The notes under the pieces: model-generated
What the model was told of the DNA's origin: nothing
The model's input: only the letters and a program-made list of their open reading frames with translations
The model's database searches: none
Translations under genes and position numbers: made by a program
Source of the DNA: Herbidospora mongoliensis
GTDB taxonomy: Bacteria > Actinomycetota > Actinomycetes > Streptosporangiales > Streptosporangiaceae
Direction of reading: 5' to 3'
Length of the DNA stretch: 64,000 nt
Assembly: GCF_001570545.1 (NCBI RefSeq)
Contig: NZ_BBXD01000009.1
Span: forward strand, 558,001-622,000
Shown: positions 33,582 through 41,734 of the stretch, piece after piece
Layout of the letters: each line of letters starts with the position of its first letter
Numbering within the stretch: position 1 is the stretch's first letter

Positions 33582-34331
33582 TCACTCGCCTCGGTTCGCG
33601 CGTTCCTTGCGCTCCGCCTCGTCCAGAGCCGCCGCCTCTTCGGGCGTCGGGGCCGTGCCGCCGAGATGGGCGGGCTGCCACCAGGCGCCGGTGCCGTCGT
33701 CGGGGTAGGACCGCTGCGCCTTGTCGACCAGTTCGGACAGACGGCGGTGGAGTTCGGCGGTGGCGGCGTCCATGTCCTCGCGGCGCTTGGGGTGCATCGG
33801 CTCGCCGATCGAGATCGTGATCGGGATGTTCCGCTGCATGATGTTGCGGGGCCGGCCCTTGGTCCACAGCCGCTGCGTGCCCCACAGCGAGATCGGGATC
33901 AGCGGCACATTGGTGGCGGCCGCCATGCGTACCGCACCGTTCTTGATGTCCTTGATGGTGAACGACTGGCTGATCGTCGCCTCCGCGAACACGCCCACCA
34001 CCTCGCCCGCCTTCAGCGCCTTCAGCGCGGCGATGTAGGCGCCGGCCCCTTCGGCCCGGTCGACCGGGATGTGGTGCATTCCGCGCATCAGCGGCCCGGA
34101 GATCCCGTGGTCGAAAACCTCCTTCTTCGCCATGAAGCGCACCAGCCGCTTGGCCGGCCGCGCGCCGAACCCGGCGAAGAGGAAGTCGAGATAGCTGATG
34201 TGGTTGCTGACGAGAACAGCCCCGCCGGTGGCCGGGATGTTCTCCGCGCCCTCAATGTTGATCTTCATCCCGAGGATCTTGAACATCGTCACAGCGGCCC
34301 CGATCACCGGGGGATACACGATCTCAGCCAT
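33582..34331 (-). CDS. 1-Acyl-sn-glycerol-3-phosphate acyltransferase (PlsC-like)
   Basis: 249 residues. The acyltransferase motif I is 'VSNHISYLDFLFAG' (HxxxxD at about 43-48). Motif III-like text 'GVFAEATISQSF' (usually EGTR-S) and motif IV 'VPLIPISLWGTQRL' follow. The modified motif III (EATIS in place of EGTRS) occurs in some actinobacterial LPLAT proteins and may signal a different acyl acceptor. It would transfer acyl chains in phospholipid or glycolipid synthesis at the membrane. A hydrophobic N-terminal helix is visible. It lies 28 bases downstream of the TPP-enzyme gene on the same strand. Confidence 0.8.
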   Translation of the reverse strand: MAEIVYPPVIGAAVTMFKILGMKINIEGAENIPATGGAVLVSNHISYLDFLFAGFGARPAKRLVRFMAKKEVFDHGISGPLMRGMHHIPVDRAEGAGAYIAALKALKAGEVVGVFAEATISQSFTIKDIKNGAVRMAAATNVPLIPISLWGTQRLWTKGRPRNIMQRNIPITISIGEPMHPKRREDMDAATAELHRRLSELVDKAQRSYPDDGTGAWWQPAHLGGTAPTPEEAAALDEAERKERANRGE

Positions 34332-34359
34332 GCGAGAACCGTAACCTACGAAGCTCCGA

Positions 34360-36105
34360 TCAGTGCCCTCTGAACGCCTCCTCCAGCCACCACGAGCCGC
34401 GTTCGCGCGTCACCTTCGCGTGAATGAGAAGGGGCAGGTCACGGGGGCCGCCGACCCACTCACGCACCGCATCCAGATCGGCCGCGGAGCACACCGTGAC
34501 GGCCGCGCAGCCGAACCCCCGCCCGATGGCCGCGATGTCGACCGGCGGGAAGGTGACGGTGTCGTGCGGAGCCCCGTGGAAGTGGTGGACCTCGGCGCCG
34601 TAGGCCTCGTCGTCGTACACGACGATCACCATCGGGAGCCCCAGCCGCACGACGGTTTCGAGCTCCGCCACGCCCATCAGCGCGCCGCCGTCCCCGAGCG
34701 CCGCGACGGGCAGCCGGTCGGGCCGCGCGAGAGCCGCCCCGACGGCGGTGGCCAGGCCGAGCCCGATGGACTGGAACGACTGGGTGAAACAGAACCCGTA
34801 TTCGTCTGGGACATCCATGAACATCGCCGGATATCCCATGAAGTTTCCCGAGTCGACGGACACGATCCGTTCGGCGGGGAGCAACTCGTCCAGCCGGATG
34901 GTCAGCGTTCGGGGGTCGATGCGCCCATCGCCGCTTTCGTCCTCGTAGGCGACATCCTGCCAGCGCCGCCCGTTCTCAAGGCGCACGGCCAGCTCATCGC
35001 TCCGGTATCCGCTGTGCTGATCTGGGATTCTTTCCGTTACGGCTGTCGCACACCCCCCGACCTCCCCGACGACGCCGAAGTTCACCGACCGGTGAGCCCC
35101 GATCGCCGAGGCGTCGAGGTCGACCTGCACCACGGTGGCCGCCGGGGCGATGAGCGCGCCGTGCCGCATCGTCCACATGTTCAGAGCGCACCCCCACCCG
35201 ACGATGAGATCGGCGCCCCGGATGAGCTCGGCCGCGAGCGGCGTCGCGAAGCCGCCGGAGACGTCGAGGTCCCAGGGGCTGCCCTTGAAGAGTCCCCGCG
35301 CGACGGCCGACGTGGCCAGCAACGCCCCGGTCTTCTCCCCCAGCGCCTCCAGCTCGCGCCGGGCATGACGCGCGCCGCGCCCCGCGACGAAGACCGGCCG
35401 CTCGGCGGCGGAGAGCACTTCGGCCAGCCGTTCAAGCGATCCCAGGTCGACCGGCTGCGCCACAGGCGTGGCCGCTCTGTTCACCAGCGCGCGCGGGAAG
35501 GGCCGGTCCTCCTCCAGACCGGGCGTCGGCGACCCACCGGCGGAACCGGGCAGCTCCTCGCCCGCCTTCTGCCCCTGCACGTCGAGCGGCAGGTTGAGCA
35601 GCACCGCCCGCCGCTCCCCCAGCGCCAGCCGATAGGCCGCGCGGGCGTCGTCGACAGCCGACTCCGCCGAGGTGATCCGCATCGACACGGCTCCGACGGC
35701 CGCCGCCAGCGCCGCCTGGTCGACCCAGAAGTTCGACAGCGGCGACGTCACCTCACCGGCCAGCACGAGCAGCGGCGTGCGGCTCTTGGCCGCCTCGGCC
35801 AGCCCGGTCAGCAGGTTCGTCAGCCCGGGGCCCTGGTGGACGGTCACCACACCGACCTCGCCCGACATCCGGGCGTAGGCGTCGGCCATGGTCGCCGCGC
35901 CGCCCTCGTGCCGGGCCGCGACGAAGCGCGCTCCCCCGGCCACGAGGGCGTTGGTCACGTGGAAGTTCCCGGAGCCGACGACACCGAAGACCGTCCGGAC
36001 CCCCAGAGAAGCGAGTGCGCGGCCGACGGCCTCGTCGACGTTGACTTCAGGCAGATTCGCAGCGCGAGCCACGACCGGCCTTCGGCCGTCCGCGTCTCGC
36101 TTCAC
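34360..36105 (-). CDS. Thiamine pyrophosphate-dependent enzyme (acetolactate synthase-like)
   Basis: 581 residues with the three-domain POX/ALS fold. The N-terminal PYR domain has 'GVVGSGNFHVTNAL' and the catalytic Glu in 'FVAARHEGGAATMADAYARM'. The central domain contains 'RPVFVAGRGARHARRELEAL'. The C-terminal PP domain binds TPP-Mg with 'ALGDGGALMGVAELETVVRLGLPMVIVVYDDEAYGAEVHHF'; the usual Asn-Asn at the end of the motif reads Asp-Asp. The reaction (2-oxoacid decarboxylation, benzaldehyde-lyase-like chemistry, or another) is not determined. The GTG overlaps the cyclase stop by four bases, so the two enzymes are translationally coupled and likely act in one pathway. Confidence 0.82.
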   Translation of the reverse strand: MKRDADGRRPVVARAANLPEVNVDEAVGRALASLGVRTVFGVVGSGNFHVTNALVAGGARFVAARHEGGAATMADAYARMSGEVGVVTVHQGPGLTNLLTGLAEAAKSRTPLLVLAGEVTSPLSNFWVDQAALAAAVGAVSMRITSAESAVDDARAAYRLALGERRAVLLNLPLDVQGQKAGEELPGSAGGSPTPGLEEDRPFPRALVNRAATPVAQPVDLGSLERLAEVLSAAERPVFVAGRGARHARRELEALGEKTGALLATSAVARGLFKGSPWDLDVSGGFATPLAAELIRGADLIVGWGCALNMWTMRHGALIAPAATVVQVDLDASAIGAHRSVNFGVVGEVGGCATAVTERIPDQHSGYRSDELAVRLENGRRWQDVAYEDESGDGRIDPRTLTIRLDELLPAERIVSVDSGNFMGYPAMFMDVPDEYGFCFTQSFQSIGLGLATAVGAALARPDRLPVAALGDGGALMGVAELETVVRLGLPMVIVVYDDEAYGAEVHHFHGAPHDTVTFPPVDIAAIGRGFGCAAVTVCSAADLDAVREWVGGPRDLPLLIHAKVTRERGSWWLEEAFRGH

Positions 36106-36875
36106 CGCTCGACCAGGGCCAGCACGCGGACCGGCGACCCCGATCCGCCGATGATGGGAAGCGGCGGCGCGACCACGACAGCACCGGTGGCCGGGAGTCT
36201 GTCGAGGTTGCGGAGCTGGGTCAGGCCGTACTTACCGGCGCCGAGCAGGAACGAGTGACACGGGAACGCCGGATCGAACGAGTGCGCCGTGCCCGCGTCC
36301 GTGCCCACCGTCTCCACGCCGAGCCCGACGATGGACGTCTCTTCAGCCAGGTAGCGGGCGCATTCGACCGAGATTCCTGGCGTGTGCGGCCCGGTCTCGT
36401 TGGCGTTGAGGAACTCCGCCTGGTCGTGGGCGCGGACGTCCCAGCCCGTTCGGTAGAGCAGCCAGCCACCTTCGGGCAGGGGACCGTGCTCCTGCTCCCA
36501 CGCCGTCACGTGGGAGATCTCCAGCAGGAAGTCGGGGTCGGCGGCGGCCTGGGCGGCGAAGTCGAGGACGACGGCGGGCGCGAGCAGCTTGGCCGGGGCG
36601 ACCTGCGAGACGTCCTCGCCGTCGCGGGCGGTGACCCAGTGGACGGGCGCGTCGAAGTGGGTGCCGGTGTGCTCGCCGGTCGAGATGTTGTTCCAGTACC
36701 AACCGGGGCCGCGGTCGTCGTACCGGCTGATCTCCTCCAGCTTGAACGGCACGGTGTTCCCGAACGGCTCGGGCAGCATCAAGATCGGGGTCGACTCGTC
36801 CAGCGGCGCGGTGAGGTCGACCACCTCGATCGACCCGCCCTTGATGCCCTCGACCAGATCACGCAGCACCGACAT
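36102..36875 (-). CDS. Cyclase family (kynurenine formamidase-like) metal hydrolase
   Basis: 257 residues. The metal-binding motif 'TGEHTGTHFDAPVHW' (HxGTHxDxPxH) near 65-80 is diagnostic of the cyclase/KynB superfamily; further conserved residues are 'GWLLYRTGWDVRA' and 'GLGVETVGTDAGTAHSFDP'. Members hydrolyse amides or lactones, such as formylkynurenine or isatin. GGAAGGGG precedes the ATG. It is first in an operon with the TPP enzyme. This pairing suggests processing of an acyl or hydrolysed substrate, whose identity is unknown. Confidence 0.82.
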   Translation of the reverse strand: MSVLRDLVEGIKGGSIEVVDLTAPLDESTPILMLPEPFGNTVPFKLEEISRYDDRGPGWYWNNISTGEHTGTHFDAPVHWVTARDGEDVSQVAPAKLLAPAVVLDFAAQAAADPDFLLEISHVTAWEQEHGPLPEGGWLLYRTGWDVRAHDQAEFLNANETGPHTPGISVECARYLAEETSIVGLGVETVGTDAGTAHSFDPAFPCHSFLLGAGKYGLTQLRNLDRLPATGAVVVAPPLPIIGGSGSPVRVLALVER

Positions 36876-36995
36876 TGGAGAACCCCTTCCATGAGCCTTC
36901 GGTGATCTTCCTACAGGTTCGGCGGCGTGGGGAAGATGAGAGTCTTCTCATCGGCCTCCCATGATGTTCTCCTGAAGCGGTCCGAGACTGGGGCC

Positions 36996-37283
36996 ATGCG
37001 TCGCAGGGTGTCCGTGTTGTTGCTGATCGCCGGGGCGGTGGTGGCCGCCTTCGCGGTGTCCGGCATCTTCACCGCGTTCGGGGACGACGGGCCGCAACTG
37101 GGCGGCCCGGTGGTCGTCACCGCCGAGCCGTCCGAGCCGGCCGTGGCGAAGCCGACGAAGACACCCAAGCCGTCGACGTCCCCGAAGAAGGAGCGTGGCG
37201 AGCCGGTCAAGCCACCGCCTCCGAAGCAGGGCGGGGACGACGACGACGGAGATGACGACGACGATGACGGTGACGACGACTGA
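36996..37283 (+). CDS. Small membrane-anchored protein with poly-Asp tail
   Basis: About 95 residues. A short basic start 'MRRRVSVLLLIAGAVVAAFAVSG' is a signal anchor or uncleaved membrane helix. A Pro-Thr-Lys-Ser linker (~45-72) and an acidic C-terminus follow, with nearly all of the last 16 residues Asp or Gly. No known domain is seen. Low-complexity acidic tails can bind Ca2+ or other cations. It sits 12 bases upstream of the sensor kinase gene and belongs with the Asp-rich repeat protein at 39433. I infer an extracytoplasmic accessory of the two-component system. An in-frame ATG at 36927 exists, but the hydrophobic segment fits the later start better. Confidence 0.6.
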   Translation: MRRRVSVLLLIAGAVVAAFAVSGIFTAFGDDGPQLGGPVVVTAEPSEPAVAKPTKTPKPSTSPKKERGEPVKPPPPKQGGDDDDGDDDDDDGDDD

Positions 37284-37295
37284 TCGCGGGGACCG

Positions 37296-38672
37296 ATGAG
37301 CGCCCGTGCCCGGATCGTGGGCTGGATGCTCTTCCTGGTGGCACTCGCGCTGTCGGTGTCGTTGTCGGCGACGTGGAGCATCCTGCTCAACCGGCTCGAC
37401 GCCCGCGTCAGCGCCGAACTGGAGAACGAAACCGAGAAACTGCGCCGGTTCGTCGACAACGAGACCAGGAACTCCCGCCCGGCGAGCGCGGCGGCGCTGC
37501 TCGACCTGTTCCTGTCGGTGAACGCCCCCGACCGGTGGGAGACCTATTTCCGGGTCGTCGGTGACGAGGTCAAGATCAGCGGCGTCGACCGGCTCGCCGC
37601 CGTCGAGGACGACGAGGCCCTCGTCCAGAAGATCGCCGCCGTCACCGACCGGCCCATGGCCGGCTGGACCGACAGCGCGGCGGGACGGGTGCGCTACGCC
37701 GCCATCCCCGTCCAGGTCGGCGACGAGGTCGGCCAGTTCGTGGTGGCCGTCTTCTACGACGCCCATCGCGAGGAGGTCGTGGCATCGGTGCAGGTCCTGG
37801 CCATCACCGGCCTGGCGGCGCTGGGGCTGGCGGGTGGGGCGGGCTGGTTCGTGGCCGGACGGGCGCTGGCCCCGATCAGGCTGGTGCGCCAGACCGCCGA
37901 GGCCATCACCGACAGCTCCGACCTGACGCGACGGTTAGAGGTGACCGGCAACGACGACGTGGCGGCGCTGGCGGCGACCTTCAACCACATGCTCGACCGC
38001 CTCGACCGCGCCTTCGCCGCGCAGCGCACCTTCGCCGACGACGCCGGCCACGAACTGCGCACCCCGATCACCGTCATCCGGGGCCACCTGGAACTGATGG
38101 GCGACGACCCCGACGACCAGAGAGACACGCTCGCCCTCGTCAACGACGAGCTGATCCGGATGAACCGCCTGGTCGACGACCTGCTGACCCTCGCCAAAGC
38201 GGGCCAGCCCAACTTCGTCACCCTCGAACCCGTCGAACTCGCCGAGCTCACTGTGGGCGCCGTCGCCCGCGCGCGGGCCCTGGCCGACCGGAAGTGGCGC
38301 GTCGACGAGGTCGCCGAAGACTACGTGCTCGCCGACCAGCAACGCCTCACCCAGGCGTTGATGCAGCTCATGGCCAACGCGGTCCGCCACACGAACGACG
38401 GCGACCTGGTCGCGGTCGGCTCGGCGGTCCGCGACGGCCAGGTCGTGCTGTGGGTGCGCGACAGCGGCCCCGGGGTGCCCCCGGAGGACCGCGAACGCAT
38501 CTTCCAGCGGTTCGAACGCTCCCGCATCGCCGGAGAGGGCTCCGGCCTTGGCCTGTCGATCGTCCGGTCGATCGCCGAGGCGCACGAGGGCCGCGCGTTC
38601 GTGATGGACGCCCCGGGCGGTGGCGCCCAGTTCGTCTTGACCTTCCCCTTCGTGTTCGAGGAGCCCGCGTGA
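37296..38672 (+). CDS. Sensor histidine kinase (HAMP-HisKA-HATPase)
   Basis: 458 residues. Two membrane helices (~8-27 and ~165-187) flank an extracytoplasmic sensor domain of ~135 residues. A HAMP domain (~190-240) leads to the H-box 'DDAGHELRTPITVIRGHLEL', with phospho-acceptor His252. The kinase domain has an N-box 'QLMANAVRHTNDGD', G1 'VRDSGPGVPPEDRERIFQRF' and G2 'GEGSGLGLSIVRSIAEAH'. The gene overlaps the response regulator by four bases (GTGA) and follows an Asp-rich membrane protein by 12 bases. The signal is not known; the neighbouring acidic and sortase proteins suggest an envelope or cation cue. Confidence 0.92.
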   Translation: MSARARIVGWMLFLVALALSVSLSATWSILLNRLDARVSAELENETEKLRRFVDNETRNSRPASAAALLDLFLSVNAPDRWETYFRVVGDEVKISGVDRLAAVEDDEALVQKIAAVTDRPMAGWTDSAAGRVRYAAIPVQVGDEVGQFVVAVFYDAHREEVVASVQVLAITGLAALGLAGGAGWFVAGRALAPIRLVRQTAEAITDSSDLTRRLEVTGNDDVAALAATFNHMLDRLDRAFAAQRTFADDAGHELRTPITVIRGHLELMGDDPDDQRDTLALVNDELIRMNRLVDDLLTLAKAGQPNFVTLEPVELAELTVGAVARARALADRKWRVDEVAEDYVLADQQRLTQALMQLMANAVRHTNDGDLVAVGSAVRDGQVVLWVRDSGPGVPPEDRERIFQRFERSRIAGEGSGLGLSIVRSIAEAHEGRAFVMDAPGGGAQFVLTFPFVFEEPA

Positions 38673-39331
38673 ACCGCATTCTGATCGCCGAGGACGAGGA
38701 CCGCATCGCCGCGTTCCTCGAAAAGGGCCTGCGGGCCAGCGGTTTCGTGACGACCGTGGTGACCGACGGCCTGGCGGCGTACGAACACGCCAGAGCAGGC
38801 GACCACGACCTGCTGATCCTCGACATCGGCCTGCCCCTGAGCGACGGCTTCACCGTGTTACGCCGCCTGCGCGCGGCCCGCACCGAGATCCCCGTCATCA
38901 TCCTGACCGCCCGCGACAGCGTCGGCGACACGGTCGCGGGCCTGGAGGGCGGCGCCGACGACTACATCGCCAAGCCCTTCGCCTTCGAGGAACTCCTGGC
39001 CCGGGTCCGCCTGCGCCTGCGCAGCGAACGCGCCCCGGAGGCGACGGTGCTGCGCGTCGGCGACCTGGCCCTGGACCTGCGCACCCGCCGCGCCCACGCG
39101 GGCGAACGCTCGATCGACCTGTCGACACGGGAGTTCGCCCTGGCCGAGGCGTTCTTCCGGCACCCCGAACAGGTCCTGTCGCGAGAACAGCTGCTGAGCC
39201 AGGTCTGGGGCTTCGACTTCGACCCGGGCTCGAACGTCGTGGACGTCTACGTCCGCTACCTCCGCCGCAAGATCGGCGCCGACCGCATCGAGACCGTGCG
39301 CGGAACGGGATATCGGCTCAAGGCCCTATGA
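38669..39331 (+). CDS. OmpR/PhoB-family response regulator
   Basis: 220 residues. Receiver domain residues 1-115: acidic pocket 'LIAEDEDR', phospho-acceptor Asp52 in 'LLILDIGLPLSDG', and Lys in 'DDYIAKPFAFEELLAR'. The C-terminal winged helix (~125-220) contains 'IDLSTREFALAEAFFRHPEQVLSREQLLSQVWG' and 'VDVYVRYLRRKIG'. The GTG start overlaps the kinase stop. It probably controls the adjacent Asp-rich repeat and sortase genes. Two copies of ATGAGACCG 14 bases apart (39328 and 39342) follow the gene and could be its binding sites, which is speculative. Confidence 0.92.
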   Translation: MNRILIAEDEDRIAAFLEKGLRASGFVTTVVTDGLAAYEHARAGDHDLLILDIGLPLSDGFTVLRRLRAARTEIPVIILTARDSVGDTVAGLEGGADDYIAKPFAFEELLARVRLRLRSERAPEATVLRVGDLALDLRTRRAHAGERSIDLSTREFALAEAFFRHPEQVLSREQLLSQVWGFDFDPGSNVVDVYVRYLRRKIGADRIETVRGTGYRLKAL

Positions 39332-39432
39332 GACCGGCCCGATGAGACCGCTCTAACCCGGCTCTCAGAGAAGCCCAACCCCCGCTCACGACTCTGATCT
39401 CAGCAACCGGAACACGAACACAGGGAGCTGAG

Positions 39433-40098
39433 ATGAACCTCGAAACCCGCCGAGCCCTCCTGGCCATCGCCGCCTTCGCCACCGTCGGAGGCGCGTCCGT
39501 CGCCCTCCCGGCCGCCGCCCACACGGCCCCGATGTGGTCGGCCACGGTGGCCGACGACGATGACGACCGCGGCGGCGACGACGACGACGACCGCCGTGGC
39601 GGAGACGATAACGATGACGACCGCCCGCGCGGCGGGGTCGAGACCGGTAAGGGCGGGACCCAGGACGACGATGACGACGACAAGCCGCGCGGCAGTGTGG
39701 ACACCGGTGCCGGTGGCGCGTCCGACGACGATGACGACGACCGGCCCAGCGGCGGGGTCGACACGGGTGCCGGTGGGACCCAGGACGACGACGATGACGA
39801 TCGCCCCAGCGGCGGCGTCGAGACCGGCAAGGGCGGCACGTCCGACGACGATGACGACGACTTGCCCAATGGTGGCGTCGACACCGGCATGGGCGGCACG
39901 CAGGACGACGACGATGACGACCGGCCGAGCGGTGGCGTGGACACCGGCATGGGCGGCGCCGCCGACCTGCAGTTCGTCTCCGCCGAAGAAGGCGGTATGA
40001 ATCCGTGGGTGCCGCTCGGCATCGCCGGGGTGGCCGGCGTCGGGACCGTAGCCGGGCTGGGGATGCTGGCGCGGCGTCGTCAGGGTGACGCCTCGTGA
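39433..40098 (+). CDS. Asp-rich repeat surface protein with C-terminal membrane anchor
   Basis: 221 residues. A signal peptide (~1-30, 'LPAAAHTA') is followed by an acidic region (41-64) and six copies of a strict 20-residue repeat (65-184). Each repeat has the form P-x-G-G-V-(D/E)-T-G-x-G-G-(T/A)-(Q/S)-D6-(R/K/L). A membrane helix 'PWVPLGIAGVAGVGTVAGLG' (~191-210) ends in 'MLARRRQG', the layout of sortase-sorted proteins but without LPxTG before the helix. The recurring V-D/E-T-G inside the repeats resembles a sortase-type TG site. The protein likely decorates the wall and may bind cations through its hexa-Asp blocks. Its stop overlaps the sortase start by four bases. Confidence 0.8.
   Translation: MNLETRRALLAIAAFATVGGASVALPAAAHTAPMWSATVADDDDDRGGDDDDDRRGGDDNDDDRPRGGVETGKGGTQDDDDDDKPRGSVDTGAGGASDDDDDDRPSGGVDTGAGGTQDDDDDDRPSGGVETGKGGTSDDDDDDLPNGGVDTGMGGTQDDDDDDRPSGGVDTGMGGAADLQFVSAEEGGMNPWVPLGIAGVAGVGTVAGLGMLARRRQGDAS
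39625..39960 (+). repeat. 60-bp tandem coding repeats (six units)
   Basis: Six in-frame units of 60 bases encode the 20-residue repeat of the surface protein. Proline codons of successive units recur at residues 65, 85, 105, 125, 145 and 165. The sixth unit diverges after 'GMGGAAD'. Copy-number change by slippage is likely between strains. Confidence 0.9.
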
Positions 40099-40661
40099 AG
40101 ACGTACACGATGAGAGCGGGTGCACTTCTCGCCACGGCACTGCTGCTGGCCGCGTGTGCGGGTGAGGGCGCGCCGCCGGCGCAGGCGGCCACTGTCGGGG
40201 CTCAGGTCGCGCCGGTCGCCAAGGATGTCGCGAACCCGACGAGGGTCCGCATTCCGGCCATCAAGGTCAACTCACAGATCATCCCGCTCAAGCTCGACAA
40301 GAAGGGCAAGCTCATCGCCCCGAAGAGGTTCGACGTCGCCGGATGGCACAAGTCGGGCCCGGAACCGGGCGAGAAGGGCGTCGCGGTCATCGCCGCGCAC
40401 GTCGACTCGAAGTCGGGCCCGGCGGTCTTCTACCGGCTCCGCGAGCTGAAGACCGGCCACAAGATCACCGTCAACCGGGCCGACGGATCGTCGGTGACCT
40501 TCACGGTCTACCGGATCGCCCGCTATCCCAAGAACGAAGTCCCGAACAAGCTCGTGTACGCCTCCGGCGGCGGCGCCCAGCTCAGGCTGATCACCTGCGG
40601 CGGCACGTTCGACCGCGACCGGCGCTCCTACCGCGACAACATCGTGGTGTTCGCCCGCTGA
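40095..40661 (+). CDS. Class F sortase
   Basis: 188 residues. A lipoprotein-like signal ('LLLAACAGEG', Cys21) or membrane anchor is followed by a sortase beta-barrel. The barrel includes 'NPTRVRIPAIKVNSQIIPLKLDKKG', His102 in 'VIAAHVDSKSGPAVFYRL', Cys168 in 'LRLITCGGTFD' and Arg in 'DRDRRSYRDNIVVFA', giving the His-Cys-Arg active site. The short length and 'TCGG' motif fit class F (actinobacterial) sortases. The start GTG overlaps the Asp-rich repeat gene by four bases, so that protein is the obvious substrate candidate. The lipobox cysteine would be unusual for a sortase. Confidence 0.87.
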   Translation: MKTYTMRAGALLATALLLAACAGEGAPPAQAATVGAQVAPVAKDVANPTRVRIPAIKVNSQIIPLKLDKKGKLIAPKRFDVAGWHKSGPEPGEKGVAVIAAHVDSKSGPAVFYRLRELKTGHKITVNRADGSSVTFTVYRIARYPKNEVPNKLVYASGGGAQLRLITCGGTFDRDRRSYRDNIVVFAR

Positions 40662-40741
40662 TCACCCGGAAGGGGAGGCCGGGAGAACGGCTTCCCCTTT
40701 CGCCGCGCTTGTACCACCCCCTTACCGGGCAGAGAAGCGGC

Positions 40742-41734
40742 GTGAAGAAGCTCATCAACGCCGTCGGCGACGTCGTCCCCGACACGCTCAGAGGCATGGC
40801 GGCCGCCCATCCGTCGCTGCGCGTCGACGTCGGCAACCGGATCGTGCTGCGCGCCTCGGGCCCCACCCCGGGCAAGGTGGGCCTGGTCTCCGGCGGCGGC
40901 TCGGGCCACGAACCCCTTCATGCGGGTTTCGTCGGGTACGGCATGCTCGACGCCGCCTGCCCCGGAGAGGTGTTCACCTCCCCCGTCCCCGACCAGATGA
41001 TCGAGGCGACCAAGGCCGTCGACGGCGGCGCGGGCGTCCTCCACATCGTCAAGAACTACACGGGCGACGTGCTCAACTTCGAGATGGCCGCCGAGCTGTG
41101 CGCGGAAGAGGGCGCCGAGGTGGTCAGCGTCCTGGTCAACGACGACGTGGCGGTGCAGGACTCGACCTTCACCGCGGGCCGCAGAGGCACCGGCGCGACG
41201 TTGTTCGTCGAGAAGATGGCCGGCGCCCTGGCCGAACAGGGCGCTCCACTGGAGGCGGTCGCCTCGATGGCTCGCACGGTCAACGAACGCAGCCGCTCGT
41301 TCGGCGTGGCGTTCTCCGCCGGTACGGTGCCAGCGGCCGGAAAGCCGACCTTCGACCTGGGCCCGGCGGAGATCGAACTCGGCATCGGCATCCACGGCGA
41401 ACCGGGCCGGTCGAGGGAACCGTTCCGGGAGGCCAGGGAGATCGTCCGGGTGGCCCTGGACGCCCTGAACGCCGACCTCCCGTTCTCCGGCGACGTGCTC
41501 GTGCTGGTGAACGGCATGGGCGCGACCCCGCTGATGGAGCTCTACATCGCCTATGGCGAGGTGGACGCGTACCTGCGGGAGAAAGGCGCGACCGCCACCA
41601 GGTGCCTGGTCGGGAACTACGTGACCAGCCTGGACATGACCGGATTCTCCATCACGACCTGCCTGCTCGACGCGGAGCTGACGTCGCTGTGGGACCATCC
41701 GGTCGAGACGCCCGGCCTGCGGTGGGGACGCTGA
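40742..41734 (+). CDS. dhaK: Dihydroxyacetone kinase subunit DhaK
   Basis: 330 residues. DhaK binds dihydroxyacetone covalently through a histidine and presents it to DhaL-ADP for phosphorylation. Visible are 'VGLVSGGGSGHEPLHAGFVGYGMLDAACPGEVF' (~42-74), 'VLHIVKNYTGDVLNFEMAAE', and the hemiaminal-forming His in 'IELGIGIHGEPG' (~218). The GTG at 40742 is preceded by GAGAAG. The three-gene dhaKLM order, with one-base overlap to dhaL, is that of a PTS-dependent kinase. Confidence 0.93.
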   Translation: MKKLINAVGDVVPDTLRGMAAAHPSLRVDVGNRIVLRASGPTPGKVGLVSGGGSGHEPLHAGFVGYGMLDAACPGEVFTSPVPDQMIEATKAVDGGAGVLHIVKNYTGDVLNFEMAAELCAEEGAEVVSVLVNDDVAVQDSTFTAGRRGTGATLFVEKMAGALAEQGAPLEAVASMARTVNERSRSFGVAFSAGTVPAAGKPTFDLGPAEIELGIGIHGEPGRSREPFREAREIVRVALDALNADLPFSGDVLVLVNGMGATPLMELYIAYGEVDAYLREKGATATRCLVGNYVTSLDMTGFSITTCLLDAELTSLWDHPVETPGLRWGR

